64,000 nt of DNA from DATAAP01 sp041690495 (GTDB taxonomy: Bacteria; Pseudomonadota; Alphaproteobacteria; CACIAM-22H2): positions 310,001 to 374,000 of the forward strand of contig JAWLHE010000001.1 of the NCBI GenBank assembly GCA_041690495.1, given 5' to 3'. Made by a program: the position numbers and the translations under genes. Under the pieces are notes generated by a model that was not told where the DNA came from, searched no databases, and saw only the letters and a program-made list of their open reading frames with translations. This document shows, piece after piece, positions 32,888 through 40,073 of the stretch. Within the stretch, counting starts at the first letter, position 1, and every line of letters begins with the position of its first letter.

Positions 32888-34105
32888 ATGGCCGGTGCTG
32901 CGCAGAGCGTGAAGAAGGTCGTCCTCGCCTATTCGGGCGGCCTCGATACCTCCGTCATCCTCAAATGGCTGCAGGAGACCTACAACTGCGAGGTGGTGAC
33001 CTTCACCGCCGATATCGGCCAGGGCGAGGAGGTCGAGCCGGCACGCAAGAAGGCGCAGATGCTGGGCGTGAAGGAGATCTTCATCGAGGACCTGCGCGAG
33101 GAATTCGTTCGCGATTTCGTCTTTCCGATGTTCCGCGCCAACGCGCTCTACGAGGGCGTCTACCTGCTCGGCACGTCGATCGCGCGGCCCCTGATCTCCA
33201 AGCGCCAGATCGAGATCGCGCAGCAGACCGGCGCCGACGCGGTCGCGCATGGCGCCACCGGCAAAGGCAACGACCAGGTCCGCTTCGAGCTGACCTACTA
33301 CGCACTCAAGCCGGACATCCGGGTCATTGCACCCTGGCGCGAATGGCAGCTCGACAGCCGCACCAAGCTGCTCGACTACGCCGAGAAGAACCAAATTCCA
33401 ATCGCCAAGGACAAGCGCGGCGAGGCGCCGTTCTCGACCGACGCCAACCTCCTGCACATCTCGGCCGAAGGCAAGGCGCTCGAGGATCCGTGGGAGGAGC
33501 CGGAGGAGTACGTCTACTCGCGCACGGTGGCGCCGGAGAAGGCGCCCGACACGCCCCAGTATGTCGAGATCGAGTTCGAGAAGGGCGACCCGGTCGCCGT
33601 CGACGGCAAGAAGCTCTCGCCGGCGAGGCTGCTGACCCGCCTCAACGAGATCGGCGGCGCGCACGGCATAGGCCGCGTCGATCTGGTCGAGAACCGCTTC
33701 GTCGGCATGAAGTCGCGCGGCGTCTACGAGACTCCCGGCGGCACGATCCTCTACTGGGCGCATCGCGGCATCGAGAGCATCACGCTCGATCGCGGGGCGG
33801 CGCACCTCAAGGACGAGATCGGCCCGCGCTATGCAGAGCTCGTCTACAACGGCTTCTGGTACGCGCCCGAGCGCGAGATGCTGCAGGCGGCCATCGACAA
33901 GAGCCAGGAGAACGTCTCGGGCACTGTGCGGCTCAAATGCTACAAGGGCCATGTCCGGGTCGTCGGCCGCAAATCACCCAGGTCGCTCTACAGCCTGGCC
34001 CACGTCACGTTCGAAGCCGACAAAGGCGCCTACAACCAGCGCGACGCCGAGGGCTTCATCAAGCTCAATGCGCTGCGCCTGCGCCTGGCGAAGCGCGGAA
34101 AGTAG
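32888..34105 (+). CDS. argG: Argininosuccinate synthase
   Basis: A 405-residue enzyme joining citrulline and aspartate with ATP, the last but one step of arginine synthesis. The ATP-binding PP-loop reads AYSGGLDTSVILKWL, then GATGKGNDQVRFELTY and the citrulline/aspartate segments LHISAEGKALEDPWEE and HRGIESITLDRGAAHLKDE. The length is standard for the bacterial type-1 enzyme. It stands as a single gene with its own promoter and a terminator at 34134-34152. Confidence 0.97.
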   Translation: MAGAAQSVKKVVLAYSGGLDTSVILKWLQETYNCEVVTFTADIGQGEEVEPARKKAQMLGVKEIFIEDLREEFVRDFVFPMFRANALYEGVYLLGTSIARPLISKRQIEIAQQTGADAVAHGATGKGNDQVRFELTYYALKPDIRVIAPWREWQLDSRTKLLDYAEKNQIPIAKDKRGEAPFSTDANLLHISAEGKALEDPWEEPEEYVYSRTVAPEKAPDTPQYVEIEFEKGDPVAVDGKKLSPARLLTRLNEIGGAHGIGRVDLVENRFVGMKSRGVYETPGGTILYWAHRGIESITLDRGAAHLKDEIGPRYAELVYNGFWYAPEREMLQAAIDKSQENVSGTVRLKCYKGHVRVVGRKSPRSLYSLAHVTFEADKGAYNQRDAEGFIKLNALRLRLAKRGK

Positions 34106-34133
34106 TTTCGGCGCTCCCTCGTTGGCGCGGCAT

Positions 34134-34152
34134 GCGCGGACCTGATCCGCGC
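34134..34152 (+). terminator. Hairpin after argG
   Basis: GCGCGGA (34134-34140) pairs perfectly with TCCGCGC (34146-34152) around CCTGA, 28 bp after the argG stop. No T-run follows, so it may be a factor-dependent end or a stem that protects the message. Confidence 0.5.
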
Positions 34153-34180
34153 GTCGAGCCCGCGGGCGACGCATCATGGG

Positions 34181-34203
34181 GGATGGCGGGACTCACGCCA
34201 TCC
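34181..34203. terminator. Bidirectional hairpin between argG and a DUF1127 gene
   Basis: GGATGGCG (34181-34188) pairs with CGCCATCC (34196-34203); it includes the DUF1127 stop codon in its loop. It lies between two converging genes, where a shared stem often ends both messages. Confidence 0.45.
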
Positions 34204-34435
34204 AGAACGGCTTCTCCGCCTCGCGCATCGCCTGCTCGCGGCTGATGCCGATGTCGCGCAGCATCCGGTCGTCGAGCTGTGCAAGCGCGCGGCGCGTGCG
34301 CTGGCGCGCAAGCTGCCAGCGGGCGATCCGGCAGCCGCGCCAGACTTGTTGCAGACCGGTCGCGAGCAGCCGCACGACGCGCCGTGCAACGCCCTCGATC
34401 GGACTGGTCGGACGGTGGATTGCCAACCCGCGCAT
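34193..34435 (-). CDS. DUF1127 protein, copy 3 of 3
   Basis: An 80-residue basic protein with the DUF1127 core at its C-terminus: LARQRTRRALAQLDDRMLRDIGISREQAMREAEKPFWM. It resembles copy 1 in length and in the ending FW. The start at 34435 is used since AGGAGA lies six bases before it; a further ATG at 34450 is possible. Unlike the other two it has no LysR neighbour; it is downstream of the NnrU gene with a 107-bp gap. Confidence 0.83.
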   Translation of the reverse strand: MRGLAIHRPTSPIEGVARRVVRLLATGLQQVWRGCRIARWQLARQRTRRALAQLDDRMLRDIGISREQAMREAEKPFWMA

Positions 34436-34542
34436 CGCCGTTCTCCTCATCGCGCGCCGCCGAACTGTGGGCGCGGGAGGATGCTAGCGCGCGGCGCGCG
34501 GTGGATGTTTCGGCGCCGCCCGAAACGTGGCGCCGTGCGCTC

Positions 34543-35271
34543 CTAATGCACGGCGACGCCGGTGATCCACGGGTGGGCCACGGTCAGCGCCACGTAAAGC
34601 GCCAGCGCGGCGGCAACGCGCCACAACCCGATCTCGCCCCACACGGTCCGCGCCGGATCGATGCTATAGGCGGTCTTCCAGAACGCCCGCATCCTGGCGG
34701 AGAGAAGCGCTACGAACGGAACGTTCGAGGTCACTTCCGCGAAACGCGCGAATCCGTCGGGGTCGCGCGCGCGCCGCTTGGCCTCGATCTGCGTCGTGCC
34801 GACGAACGCCAGGACCGCAAAGCTGCCGAAGAAGACCAGCGACGCGAAGTCGCCGTTCGGCGGAATGTGCGACAGTGCCCATAATCCGATCCCCCACATC
34901 ACCGGATGGCGCGTAATCTTGAGAACGCCCGGGGCGGGATCGCGCAGCTTCGGATCGAAGCGCTGCATCACCGCCGTCGGGTTCGGCTGGGTCAGGCCGC
35001 ACATCACAAGGAAGGACGCGAAGGGCAGGACGGCGACGGGAATCCAGCGCAGCGCCGGGGCCGGCGGCCACAGCTCGAGATACGGCGCCTCGCCATAGGC
35101 GACGACGAGGACCGCAAGCGTCAGCAGCGCCACCAGCGAGAACACGGCGGTGAAGCCCTGCTCGCCCAGGCGTGCAACCAGAGCCGCGCGCGTCCGCGGC
35201 GACGCCAGCACGAAATGGCTGCCGACGAATGCGACCGCGGCGGCGATCAGCCCCGTAAAGCCTTCGAGCAT
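34543..35271 (-). CDS. NnrU family membrane protein
   Basis: A 242-residue protein with six or seven helices, of the NnrU family, which includes proteins linked to nitric oxide or isoprenoid methylation chemistry (15-cis-zeta-carotene isomerase relatives). Family marks are VGSHFVLASPRTRAALVARLGEQGF at the start and KITRHPVMWGIGLWALSHI in the middle, with the paired His. No nir/nor genes are present in the window, so a denitrification role is not supported by neighbours. Confidence 0.85.
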   Translation of the reverse strand: MLEGFTGLIAAAVAFVGSHFVLASPRTRAALVARLGEQGFTAVFSLVALLTLAVLVVAYGEAPYLELWPPAPALRWIPVAVLPFASFLVMCGLTQPNPTAVMQRFDPKLRDPAPGVLKITRHPVMWGIGLWALSHIPPNGDFASLVFFGSFAVLAFVGTTQIEAKRRARDPDGFARFAEVTSNVPFVALLSARMRAFWKTAYSIDPARTVWGEIGLWRVAAALALYVALTVAHPWITGVAVH

Positions 35272-35313
35272 CGGCGCATTGTGCTGTGCAACAGGGACGT
35301 TGTCACGTCCGCC

Positions 35314-35724
35314 CTACGGCTTGTCGAGGAACCGGGCCGCGGCGTCGGGCGGCGGCGCCAGGCAGGCGTCGCGTCTTCCGAACCAGCGGTAGCGATTGCG
35401 CGCGACGACGTCGTACAGGCGGTCGCGCCATGTCCGCGGCAGAATGCGCAGGACGCGCAGCAGCGGCCATGGATAGGGCAGGCGGCCGGCGACGTAGAGC
35501 GCCGCGTCGGACTTGATATGGACCGCATCGCCATCGACGACCGCCACGGTGTCCAGCGACGGCGCAAGGCCATGCATGCGCTTGAGCGCGCCGCCCGTTT
35601 CGCCCTGTGCGAAGGCGAAATCGAATACGCGGTCGCGATCGTGCCGAAGCACGATCCGGACGCCAAGGCTGCAGATGTTGCAGACGCCGTCGAAGATCAG
35701 GACCGGCCGTGCGGGCGCGTTCAT
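35314..35724 (-). CDS. DCC-family thiol-disulfide oxidoreductase-like protein
   Basis: A 136-residue protein of the DCC family (DUF393). The motif LIFDGVCNICSLGV gives the Asp-x-x-Cys-x-x-Cys that names the family, expected to act like a thioredoxin active site. The middle DTVAVVDGDAVHIKSDAAL and end WFGRRDACLAPP are typical. The start at 35724 (MNAPARPVL) is 17 bases after the folD stop, so it is the fourth member of the yggT-yggU-folD unit. Confidence 0.87.
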   Translation of the reverse strand: MNAPARPVLIFDGVCNICSLGVRIVLRHDRDRVFDFAFAQGETGGALKRMHGLAPSLDTVAVVDGDAVHIKSDAALYVAGRLPYPWPLLRVLRILPRTWRDRLYDVVARNRYRWFGRRDACLAPPPDAAARFLDKP

Positions 35725-35741
35725 CGCGCCCACGCTAGTCT

Positions 35742-36632
35742 TCAGCGCCTGTCCAGTCCACGCCGGCGGCGGCAGGCGGTCAGGGTATTGCCGAGCAGGC
35801 AGGCAACCGTCATCGGCCCGACGCCGCCGGGCACCGGCGTGATCGCGCCGGCGACCTTGACCGCCTCGTCGAAGGCGACGTCGCCGACCAGCCTGCTTTT
35901 TCCGCCTTCGCCGGCGATACGGTTGATGCCGACATCGATGACGATGGCGCCCGGCTTGATCCAGTCGCCGCGCACCATCCGCGGCCGTCCGACCGCCGCG
36001 ACAAGGATGTCGGCCCCGCGGCACACCGCCGGCAGGTCGCGCGTCTTCGAATGCGCGATCGTGACCGTGCAGTCGTCGCGCAGCAGCAGCTGCGCCATCG
36101 GCTTGCCGACGATGTTGGAGCGCCCGAGCACCACGGCGTTGAGTCCGGCGAGTTCCGGCACGCGGTCGCGGATCAGCATCTCGCAGCCCAGCGGCGTGCA
36201 GGGGACCAGGGCTTCGCGCCCGACCGACAGCCTGCCGGCATTGACGTAGTGAAAGCCGTCGACGTCCTTCTCGGGCGCGATCGCGTCGAGCACGGCAGCC
36301 GACTCAATCTGCGGCGGCAGCGGCAGCTGCACCAGGATGCCGTCGACCGCGTCGTCGGCGTTCAGCCGTGCGATCAGGTCGAGCAGCTCGCGCGTCGTGG
36401 CCGTTGCCGGCAGGGCATGCTTGATGCCGCGCATGCCGGCGACGGCGGTCTGGTTGGTCTTGTTGCGCACATAGACCTGGCTTGCCGGGTTTTCGCCAAC
36501 CAGCACGACGGCCAGTCCGGGCGTTACGCCGTGAGCCGCCTTGAGGTCGGCGACCTCGGCCGCATAGCGCTGCGTCAGCCGCCCGGCGAAGGCCTTGCCG
36601 TCGATGATCTTCGCGTCTGGTGTGTCGTTCAT
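35742..36632 (-). CDS. folD: Bifunctional methylenetetrahydrofolate dehydrogenase/cyclohydrolase
   Basis: A 296-residue FolD that interconverts methylene- and 10-formyl-tetrahydrofolate. Seen: substrate lysine region GENPASQVYVRNKTNQ, the VQLPLPPQI loop, PCTPLGC and the NADP-binding LGRSNIVGKPMAQLLL, then PVPGGVGPMTVACLLGNT at the end. The C-terminus has an unusual short arginine-rich tail. The start at 36632 overlaps the upstream yggU stop by four bases (ATGA). Confidence 0.95.
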   Translation of the reverse strand: MNDTPDAKIIDGKAFAGRLTQRYAAEVADLKAAHGVTPGLAVVLVGENPASQVYVRNKTNQTAVAGMRGIKHALPATATTRELLDLIARLNADDAVDGILVQLPLPPQIESAAVLDAIAPEKDVDGFHYVNAGRLSVGREALVPCTPLGCEMLIRDRVPELAGLNAVVLGRSNIVGKPMAQLLLRDDCTVTIAHSKTRDLPAVCRGADILVAAVGRPRMVRGDWIKPGAIVIDVGINRIAGEGGKSRLVGDVAFDEAVKVAGAITPVPGGVGPMTVACLLGNTLTACRRRRGLDRR

Positions 36633-36955
36633 GGCACCCCGATCCGCCCGGCGATGTGGGACATCAGGCTCTGCGGAGAGCCGGCGATATGAACGCGCTT
36701 CAGCCGGTGGGTGTCGCCGGACACGATCGTGAAGCCCGACTTCGGCAGCCGCCACGCCTTGGCCAGCAGGGCGATCAGGGCTGCATTGGCCTTGCCGCCC
36801 TCGGGCGGCTCGCTGACCCGCACCTTGAGAACCGTCCTCCGGCCTTCCGGGGCCGGCTCCTCGGCGATGCCGTCGATCCCGGCGCCGCGCGCCCTGGGCG
36901 TCAGCTTTACGGTCACGATGACGCCGTCCTTGACTGGGGCGATCGGCAGGGCCAA
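36629..36955 (-). CDS. YggU/DUF167 family protein
   Basis: A 108-residue DUF167 protein: KLTPRARGAGIDGIAEEP, then LKVRVSEPPEGGKANAALIALLAKAWRLPKSGFTIVSGDTHRLKRVHIAG match the family nearly throughout. Function unknown; the gene commonly lies beside YggT and a Rossmann enzyme, as here. It overlaps folD by four bases and starts 12 bases after yggT. Confidence 0.9.
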   Translation of the reverse strand: MALPIAPVKDGVIVTVKLTPRARGAGIDGIAEEPAPEGRRTVLKVRVSEPPEGGKANAALIALLAKAWRLPKSGFTIVSGDTHRLKRVHIAGSPQSLMSHIAGRIGVP

Positions 36956-36967
36956 GTCCGGTCCCGT

Positions 36968-37258
36968 TCAGAGCACCGCGCGGGCAAGGTCGACCAGCAG
37001 AAAGTCACGCAGGAAGATCAGCAGCAGGATGAGCACGACCGGCGAGATGTCGACCCCGCCCAGGAGGGGCACGAAGCGCCGGATCGGGCGCAGCGCGGGC
37101 TCCGTCACCCGGTAGAGGAAGTCGCTGATCAGGTACACGAAGCGGTTGTGGGTATTGACCACGTTGAACGCGATCAGCCAGGACAGGATGGCGGAGGCGA
37201 TCAGCACGTAGATATAGAGGCTGATGACCGTCGCGATCAGATTAAGCAGCGCAAACAT
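36968..37258 (-). CDS. YggT family membrane protein
   Basis: A 96-residue protein with two membrane segments and the YggT core (LIASAILSWLIAF, then EPALRPIRRFVP, and SPVVLILLLIFLRDFLL). It is an integral membrane protein of unknown biochemical role, implicated in osmotic or potassium tolerance and cell division in various bacteria. It heads the unit yggT-yggU-folD-DCC and lies about 190 bp from the tRNA gene on the other strand. Confidence 0.9.
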   Translation of the reverse strand: MFALLNLIATVISLYIYVLIASAILSWLIAFNVVNTHNRFVYLISDFLYRVTEPALRPIRRFVPLLGGVDISPVVLILLLIFLRDFLLVDLARAVL

Positions 37259-37399
37259 TCATGCCCTCGCCTGGCCCTCCGGAACTCACGGTATGGCACT
37301 ATGACGCGCGACCCTACACGAGCCCTCGGATTCCCTGCAAGGCTTTGTCCTGACGGGTATTCCCGCGCCGCCGGGACGTTGCGCCGCGGGGCGAACGCC

Positions 37400-37428
37400 T
37401 TGACACGGCAGGGTGCGCCAACCATTAT
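37400..37428 (+). promoter_or_regulatory. tRNA-Ala promoter
   Basis: TTGACA at 37400-37405 and CATTAT at 37423-37428 with a 17-bp spacer, starting transcription about 15 bases before the tRNA. This intact promoter on the left side shows that the functional tRNA copy is the left one. Confidence 0.75.
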
Positions 37429-37450
37429 CCGCGCCGCAAGCCGACCCGGC

Positions 37451-37526
37451 GGGGCCGTAGCTCAGATGGGAGAGCGCCTCGTTCGCAATGAGGAGGTCAG
37501 GGGTTCGATTCCCCTCGGCTCCACCA
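37451..37526 (+). tRNA. tRNA-Ala (anticodon CGC)
   Basis: A 76-base tRNA with encoded CCA end. The acceptor stem GGGGCCG pairs with CGGCTCC, the D arm reads GCTC/GAGC, the anticodon loop is TTCGCAA giving anticodon CGC (codon GCG), and the T arm is AGGGG-TTCGATT-CCCCT. The anticodon stem has one G-U pair. Its last 45 bases are repeated exactly at 46726-46770, so it is the integration site of the island. Confidence 0.96.
37482..37526 (+). repeat. Left attachment repeat (attL) inside the tRNA-Ala 3' end
   Basis: The 45 bases from the anticodon loop to the CCA end match 46726-46770 without a mismatch; the bases flanking them differ (G before and TAAA after here, T before and AGCC after at the other copy). 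Tyrosine recombinases of islands often cut in the anticodon or T loop of a tRNA, which would leave exactly this pair. Confidence 0.92.
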
Positions 37527-37781
37527 TAAAATCAAAGACTTAGCGGTCGTTGATTTTGCCGCCGGAAGATTTGACAACAAATTGACAACGGATAGCGAGC
37601 CAGTGGACGCGAATCACGCCGCTGTGGAGCGGCCTCGCGCGCATTCAGGCGAGTGTGCTTCCGCGATTCATTCGTGCTTGAGACGATCAAGATCGGCGCG
37701 CAAGTGCACGCGACTGCGTGCAAAGCTATGGTCGCATTTTGCTGTCAAACGGAAGCGTGTCGGTCGCGTATCCCGTCCGCT
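37527..37781. other. Left-end noncoding region of the island
   Basis: The 255 bp between the tRNA and the first island gene hold only short frames with no resemblance to an integrase. AAAATCAA at 37528-37535 and TTGATTTT at 37550-37557 form an inverted pair just past the tRNA, where a transcript end would be expected. The paired 8-mer motif is at 37571-37589. Confidence 0.6.
37570..37589. repeat. Paired TTGACAAC motifs, left end
   Basis: TTGACAAC occurs at 37571-37578 and 37582-37589, with starts 11 bp apart, 44 bp from the attachment repeat. The right end has TTGGCAAC and TTGACAAC at 46573-46580 and 46584-46591, also 11 bp apart. The 12-mer TTTGACAACAAA is identical at both ends (37570-37581; 46583-46594). 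Likely arm-type sites for a recombination protein. Confidence 0.6.
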
Positions 37782-38072
37782 CTAGCGAAGAATTCGACGC
37801 GACGGCTGCGGCTTCGGCCGTCTTCCACTTCGAAGCGGCTTAGGGGCCTTTGCGTTGGGCGAGAGCGGCCGGAATAGCGCGCCAAGCTCGATCCCCAGCA
37901 CCCCGGCGAGGCGCTCCAGAACATCCACGCTGGAGTTCACGGTGCCGCGCTCGATCCGCGCCACGTGAGATGCGTCCACCTCTGCGTCGCCGGCCAAGCC
38001 TTCAATCGTCAGCCCGCGTCGGACGCGAAGCCGTCGCAGGTTCCAGCCGACCGTCTTCCGTGCTCCGCTCAT
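37782..38072 (-). CDS. XRE-family regulator of the island
   Basis: A 96-residue helix-turn-helix protein (GWNLRRLRVRRGLTIEGLAGDAEVDASHVARIERGTVNSSVDVLERLAGVLGI is an XRE domain, residues about 8-65), followed by a short basic tail. It may be a repressor of the rightward island genes: an inverted repeat lies in front of it at 38105-38124. The start at 38072 is preferred to 38096, which lies within the AT-rich promoter patch. Confidence 0.83.
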   Translation of the reverse strand: MSGARKTVGWNLRRLRVRRGLTIEGLAGDAEVDASHVARIERGTVNSSVDVLERLAGVLGIELGALFRPLSPNAKAPKPLRSGRRPKPQPSRRILR

Positions 38073-38104
38073 GCACGGAAGCGAACAGCTTGGCATTTAG
38101 GAAT

Positions 38105-38124
38105 ACAGGGTGTAAAATCCCTGT
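38105..38124. promoter_or_regulatory. Inverted repeat between divergent island regulators
   Basis: ACAGGG (38105-38110) and CCCTGT (38119-38124) flank an 8-bp AT-rich centre (TGTAAAAT). It sits between the XRE gene reading left and the transcript reading right, the classic place for a repressor operator. Confidence 0.55.
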
Positions 38125-38132
38125 GTTTAAAA

Positions 38133-38177
38133 ATGGGGGATCGCCTTGGCACGCAAACGCGGCAGCCGTGGCCCTAG
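38133..38177 (+). CDS. Possible 14-codon leader peptide
   Basis: An ATG at 38133 follows AAAAA and opens a frame of 14 codons, ending TAG at 38175-38177. It lies between the operator-like repeat and a strong terminator (38224-38255), the order of an attenuator leader. No run of codons for one amino acid is seen and there is no ribosome site, so it may be chance. Confidence 0.25.
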   Translation: MGDRLGTQTRQPWP

Positions 38178-38223
38178 TAGCCATTCCGCACAACGACAAA
38201 CGCAGTCCACCAACGCCGCCTCA

Positions 38224-38255
38224 GACGCCCCGCTTTGTGCGGGGCGTCGGCTTTT
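38224..38255 (+). terminator. Intrinsic terminator in the leader of the HTH_17 gene
   Basis: GACGCCCCGC (38224-38233) and GCGGGGCGTC (38239-38248) form a perfect 10-bp stem with loop TTTGT, followed by GGCTTTT. It lies 31 bp before the HTH_17 gene start and points the same way. A message from the regulator promoter near 38100 would stop here as an RNA of 130 bases or so unless read-through occurs. Confidence 0.75.
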
Positions 38256-38286
38256 CGGCGACACGATTTCTACGTCACGAAGAAAA

Positions 38287-38628
38287 ATGGAGGGCGCTAT
38301 CAGGGAGGGCCAGTACCTGAACACCGAGGATGCAGCGAAATACATCGGGTACGCGCCCAAGACGCTTCAAAATTGGCGTTCCGCAAAACCACCTATCGGC
38401 CCGTCTTATCTGCTGCGACGTGGACGCGCGCTCTATGCAATCGACGAACTCGATAGATGGCGGGTGGCGAGCACAAAATTCGTGCCGACCAGTGACTTCG
38501 TGCGGGTCAATGACGGTTCACAGCAACCACACCCGCAGCGCCAACCGCTTGCCGCTTGCTCCGCGCTCGGGAAGCATCTCAAGAGCGTTGGGACAATGAG
38601 GAAGCGTGTGACCAAGACAAAGGCGTAA
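38287..38628 (+). CDS. HTH_17/AlpA-like DNA-binding protein
   Basis: A 113-residue protein. Residues 9-60 carry a MerR-like winged helix of the excisionase/AlpA class (YLNTEDAAKYIGYAPKTLQNW, then SYLLRRGRALYAIDELDRW). The rest is polar and basic with KRVTKTKA at the end. AlpA of P4-type satellites controls the integrase gene and excisionases bend att DNA, so it could be either a regulator or the directionality factor that acts on the phased array at the right end. Its gene is behind a terminator, so expression may need antitermination. Confidence 0.7.
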   Translation: MEGAIREGQYLNTEDAAKYIGYAPKTLQNWRSAKPPIGPSYLLRRGRALYAIDELDRWRVASTKFVPTSDFVRVNDGSQQPHPQRQPLAACSALGKHLKSVGTMRKRVTKTKA

Positions 38629-38635
38629 CCCATAT

Positions 38636-39802
38636 TCACTCACCGAGATCGATGAGTATGCGTTCCCATGCTTCGATGGCACGGCGCAGGATGGGCTCGG
38701 CGTATTCGCGTCTGTGATCGACGTAGACGAATTTGAGCATGGTGCCGTCGAGCAGCGGCTGAGCGTCATTCCCGCTAACGTTCTCGGCTTCGCCGGCGGT
38801 CATCGTGACCTTGCCAGTATTCGGCATAGCCGATGCGGCGCTCGCGATTGCTGCGAGTATCTGTGGGGGATATCGGTCGGACTTCACTGGATGGTCTTCA
38901 GAGGCGATCTCGCCACAAAGACGAATCGACTCGAAATCCCGTTGCCGTTGGAGCCACGACCAGTAGTCGGCCTCAGTCTTGATCCCGAGGCGTTCCGACA
39001 GTTGCTCTCGCCGCTCAACCCACAACCAATCGACCATAACCCATAATGAGATCGCACAATCCACGGCGTAGTTGACCTGCGTCTCAACGTGCCTCGCCTT
39101 GCCGTGGATGTTCCTGAAATCTTGCTTTGCCTTGTCGAGCAAACTTTGTGCATCGCCTACCGCATACCATGCAGCCACACTCGGATCGTGATCCTCTAGG
39201 TAGGCTTCCAGATCGCCATCGAGCCGCTGATACAGCCGACGCATCGCCCCATGTTCTTCAGACCAGTGGATGAACTTCGGCATGAGTCGGCTGCCATCGC
39301 GGCCTTTCGGCATCATGCCAGTGGGAACTTTCGACACCGGGTAGCGACCGGCCCAGAGGATCGTGTGGGTCAGGCGTTCAAGCAATTTCTGTTCGTCATC
39401 ATCGAACTTCAGCGAGATCAGACCCACCAGTTTGAGCAGGTTGTGGTTTGCTATCGTTGAATCGAGTTCATCCTTGCCGATGCGTTCCGGCTGTTCCGCC
39501 ATGATCAGGCCCTTGATCAGATTCTCCGTGGCGAATGCATAGAGCATGTGCGCTGGCGTGTAGTTTGGGTGCTCAGCGTTCGTCCAGTACACACCGCGTG
39601 GCTTCGGGCGCTTAGCTTGCTCGGTGAGGGCCTCCCACAACTTCGTCTCGACCGGCTCTTGGTCCTTAATGATGGTTTCTGCGGCGTCGCGGAGATCGCG
39701 GGCTGAGATCAGCCAGTACATCGGGTGCTGCCGTTTCGTGAACAGCCGCTGCAAGTAGTCGTCGAAGCCGTCCGCCTGCTGCTTGCCTTTGTCTTGCCTC
39801 AT
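38636..39802 (-). CDS. HEPN-like domain protein of unknown function
   Basis: A 388-residue protein starting MRQDKGKQQADGFDDYL; GGGAG lies ten bases before this ATG, and the open frame upstream overlaps the divergent gene. The middle has a helical part like HEPN proteins: HMLYAFATENLIKGLIM, then NHNLLKLVGLI and LLERLTHTILWAGRYPVS (the Trp-x-Gly-Arg-Tyr-Pro motif is common in HEPN-type families). The usual catalytic Arg-x4-6-His of HEPN RNases is not clearly present. HEPN proteins are often toxins or immune effectors. It faces the HTH_17 gene tail to tail with a 7-base gap. Confidence 0.5.
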   Translation of the reverse strand: MRQDKGKQQADGFDDYLQRLFTKRQHPMYWLISARDLRDAAETIIKDQEPVETKLWEALTEQAKRPKPRGVYWTNAEHPNYTPAHMLYAFATENLIKGLIMAEQPERIGKDELDSTIANHNLLKLVGLISLKFDDDEQKLLERLTHTILWAGRYPVSKVPTGMMPKGRDGSRLMPKFIHWSEEHGAMRRLYQRLDGDLEAYLEDHDPSVAAWYAVGDAQSLLDKAKQDFRNIHGKARHVETQVNYAVDCAISLWVMVDWLWVERREQLSERLGIKTEADYWSWLQRQRDFESIRLCGEIASEDHPVKSDRYPPQILAAIASAASAMPNTGKVTMTAGEAENVSGNDAQPLLDGTMLKFVYVDHRREYAEPILRRAIEAWERILIDLGE

Positions 39803-40010
39803 CACGTGCTCCCAGTGAGCGCTTATCGACGCAATCTTTCGGCCGCTTCGATCCGCATCAACCTTTAGCTCAGAAGGCGCTGGTGCGGCCCCGAGCGGGA
39901 GCTTCGCTGTGGGCTCGCTTTTACAATTCTGGGCAGGAGCTAGCCAGTCGAAGTACCGCGTCCTTGACGAAGCTGGGCGAATCGATCCAATATGTTGTAT
40001 ACGGCGGTAA

Positions 40011-40035
40011 GTTGCCCCGCAAAATAGGGGGCAAC
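40011..40035. repeat. Hairpin in the divergent region of the island
   Basis: GTTGCCCC (40011-40018) and GGGGCAAC (40028-40035) form an 8-bp stem around GCAAAATAG. It lies in the 271-bp gap between the divergent HEPN-like gene and the three-gene unit at 40074, where promoters for both must lie. Confidence 0.45.
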
Positions 40036-40073
40036 TGAGAGGCCGCACGAGGACAGCCGACCAAAGAAGGACC

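Noticed and set aside
34543..35271. Denitrification locus because of the NnrU family match
   Set aside because: No nitrite or nitric oxide reductase genes nearby; family members have other roles.
36620..37543. Open frame on the plus strand running through the tRNA
   Set aside because: It is opposite yggT and yggU and includes the tRNA gene; not coding.
37527..37877. Possible integrase remnant next to the tRNA
   Set aside because: Three short frames (63, 67 and 74 residues) read there but none shows recombinase motifs or a plausible fold.
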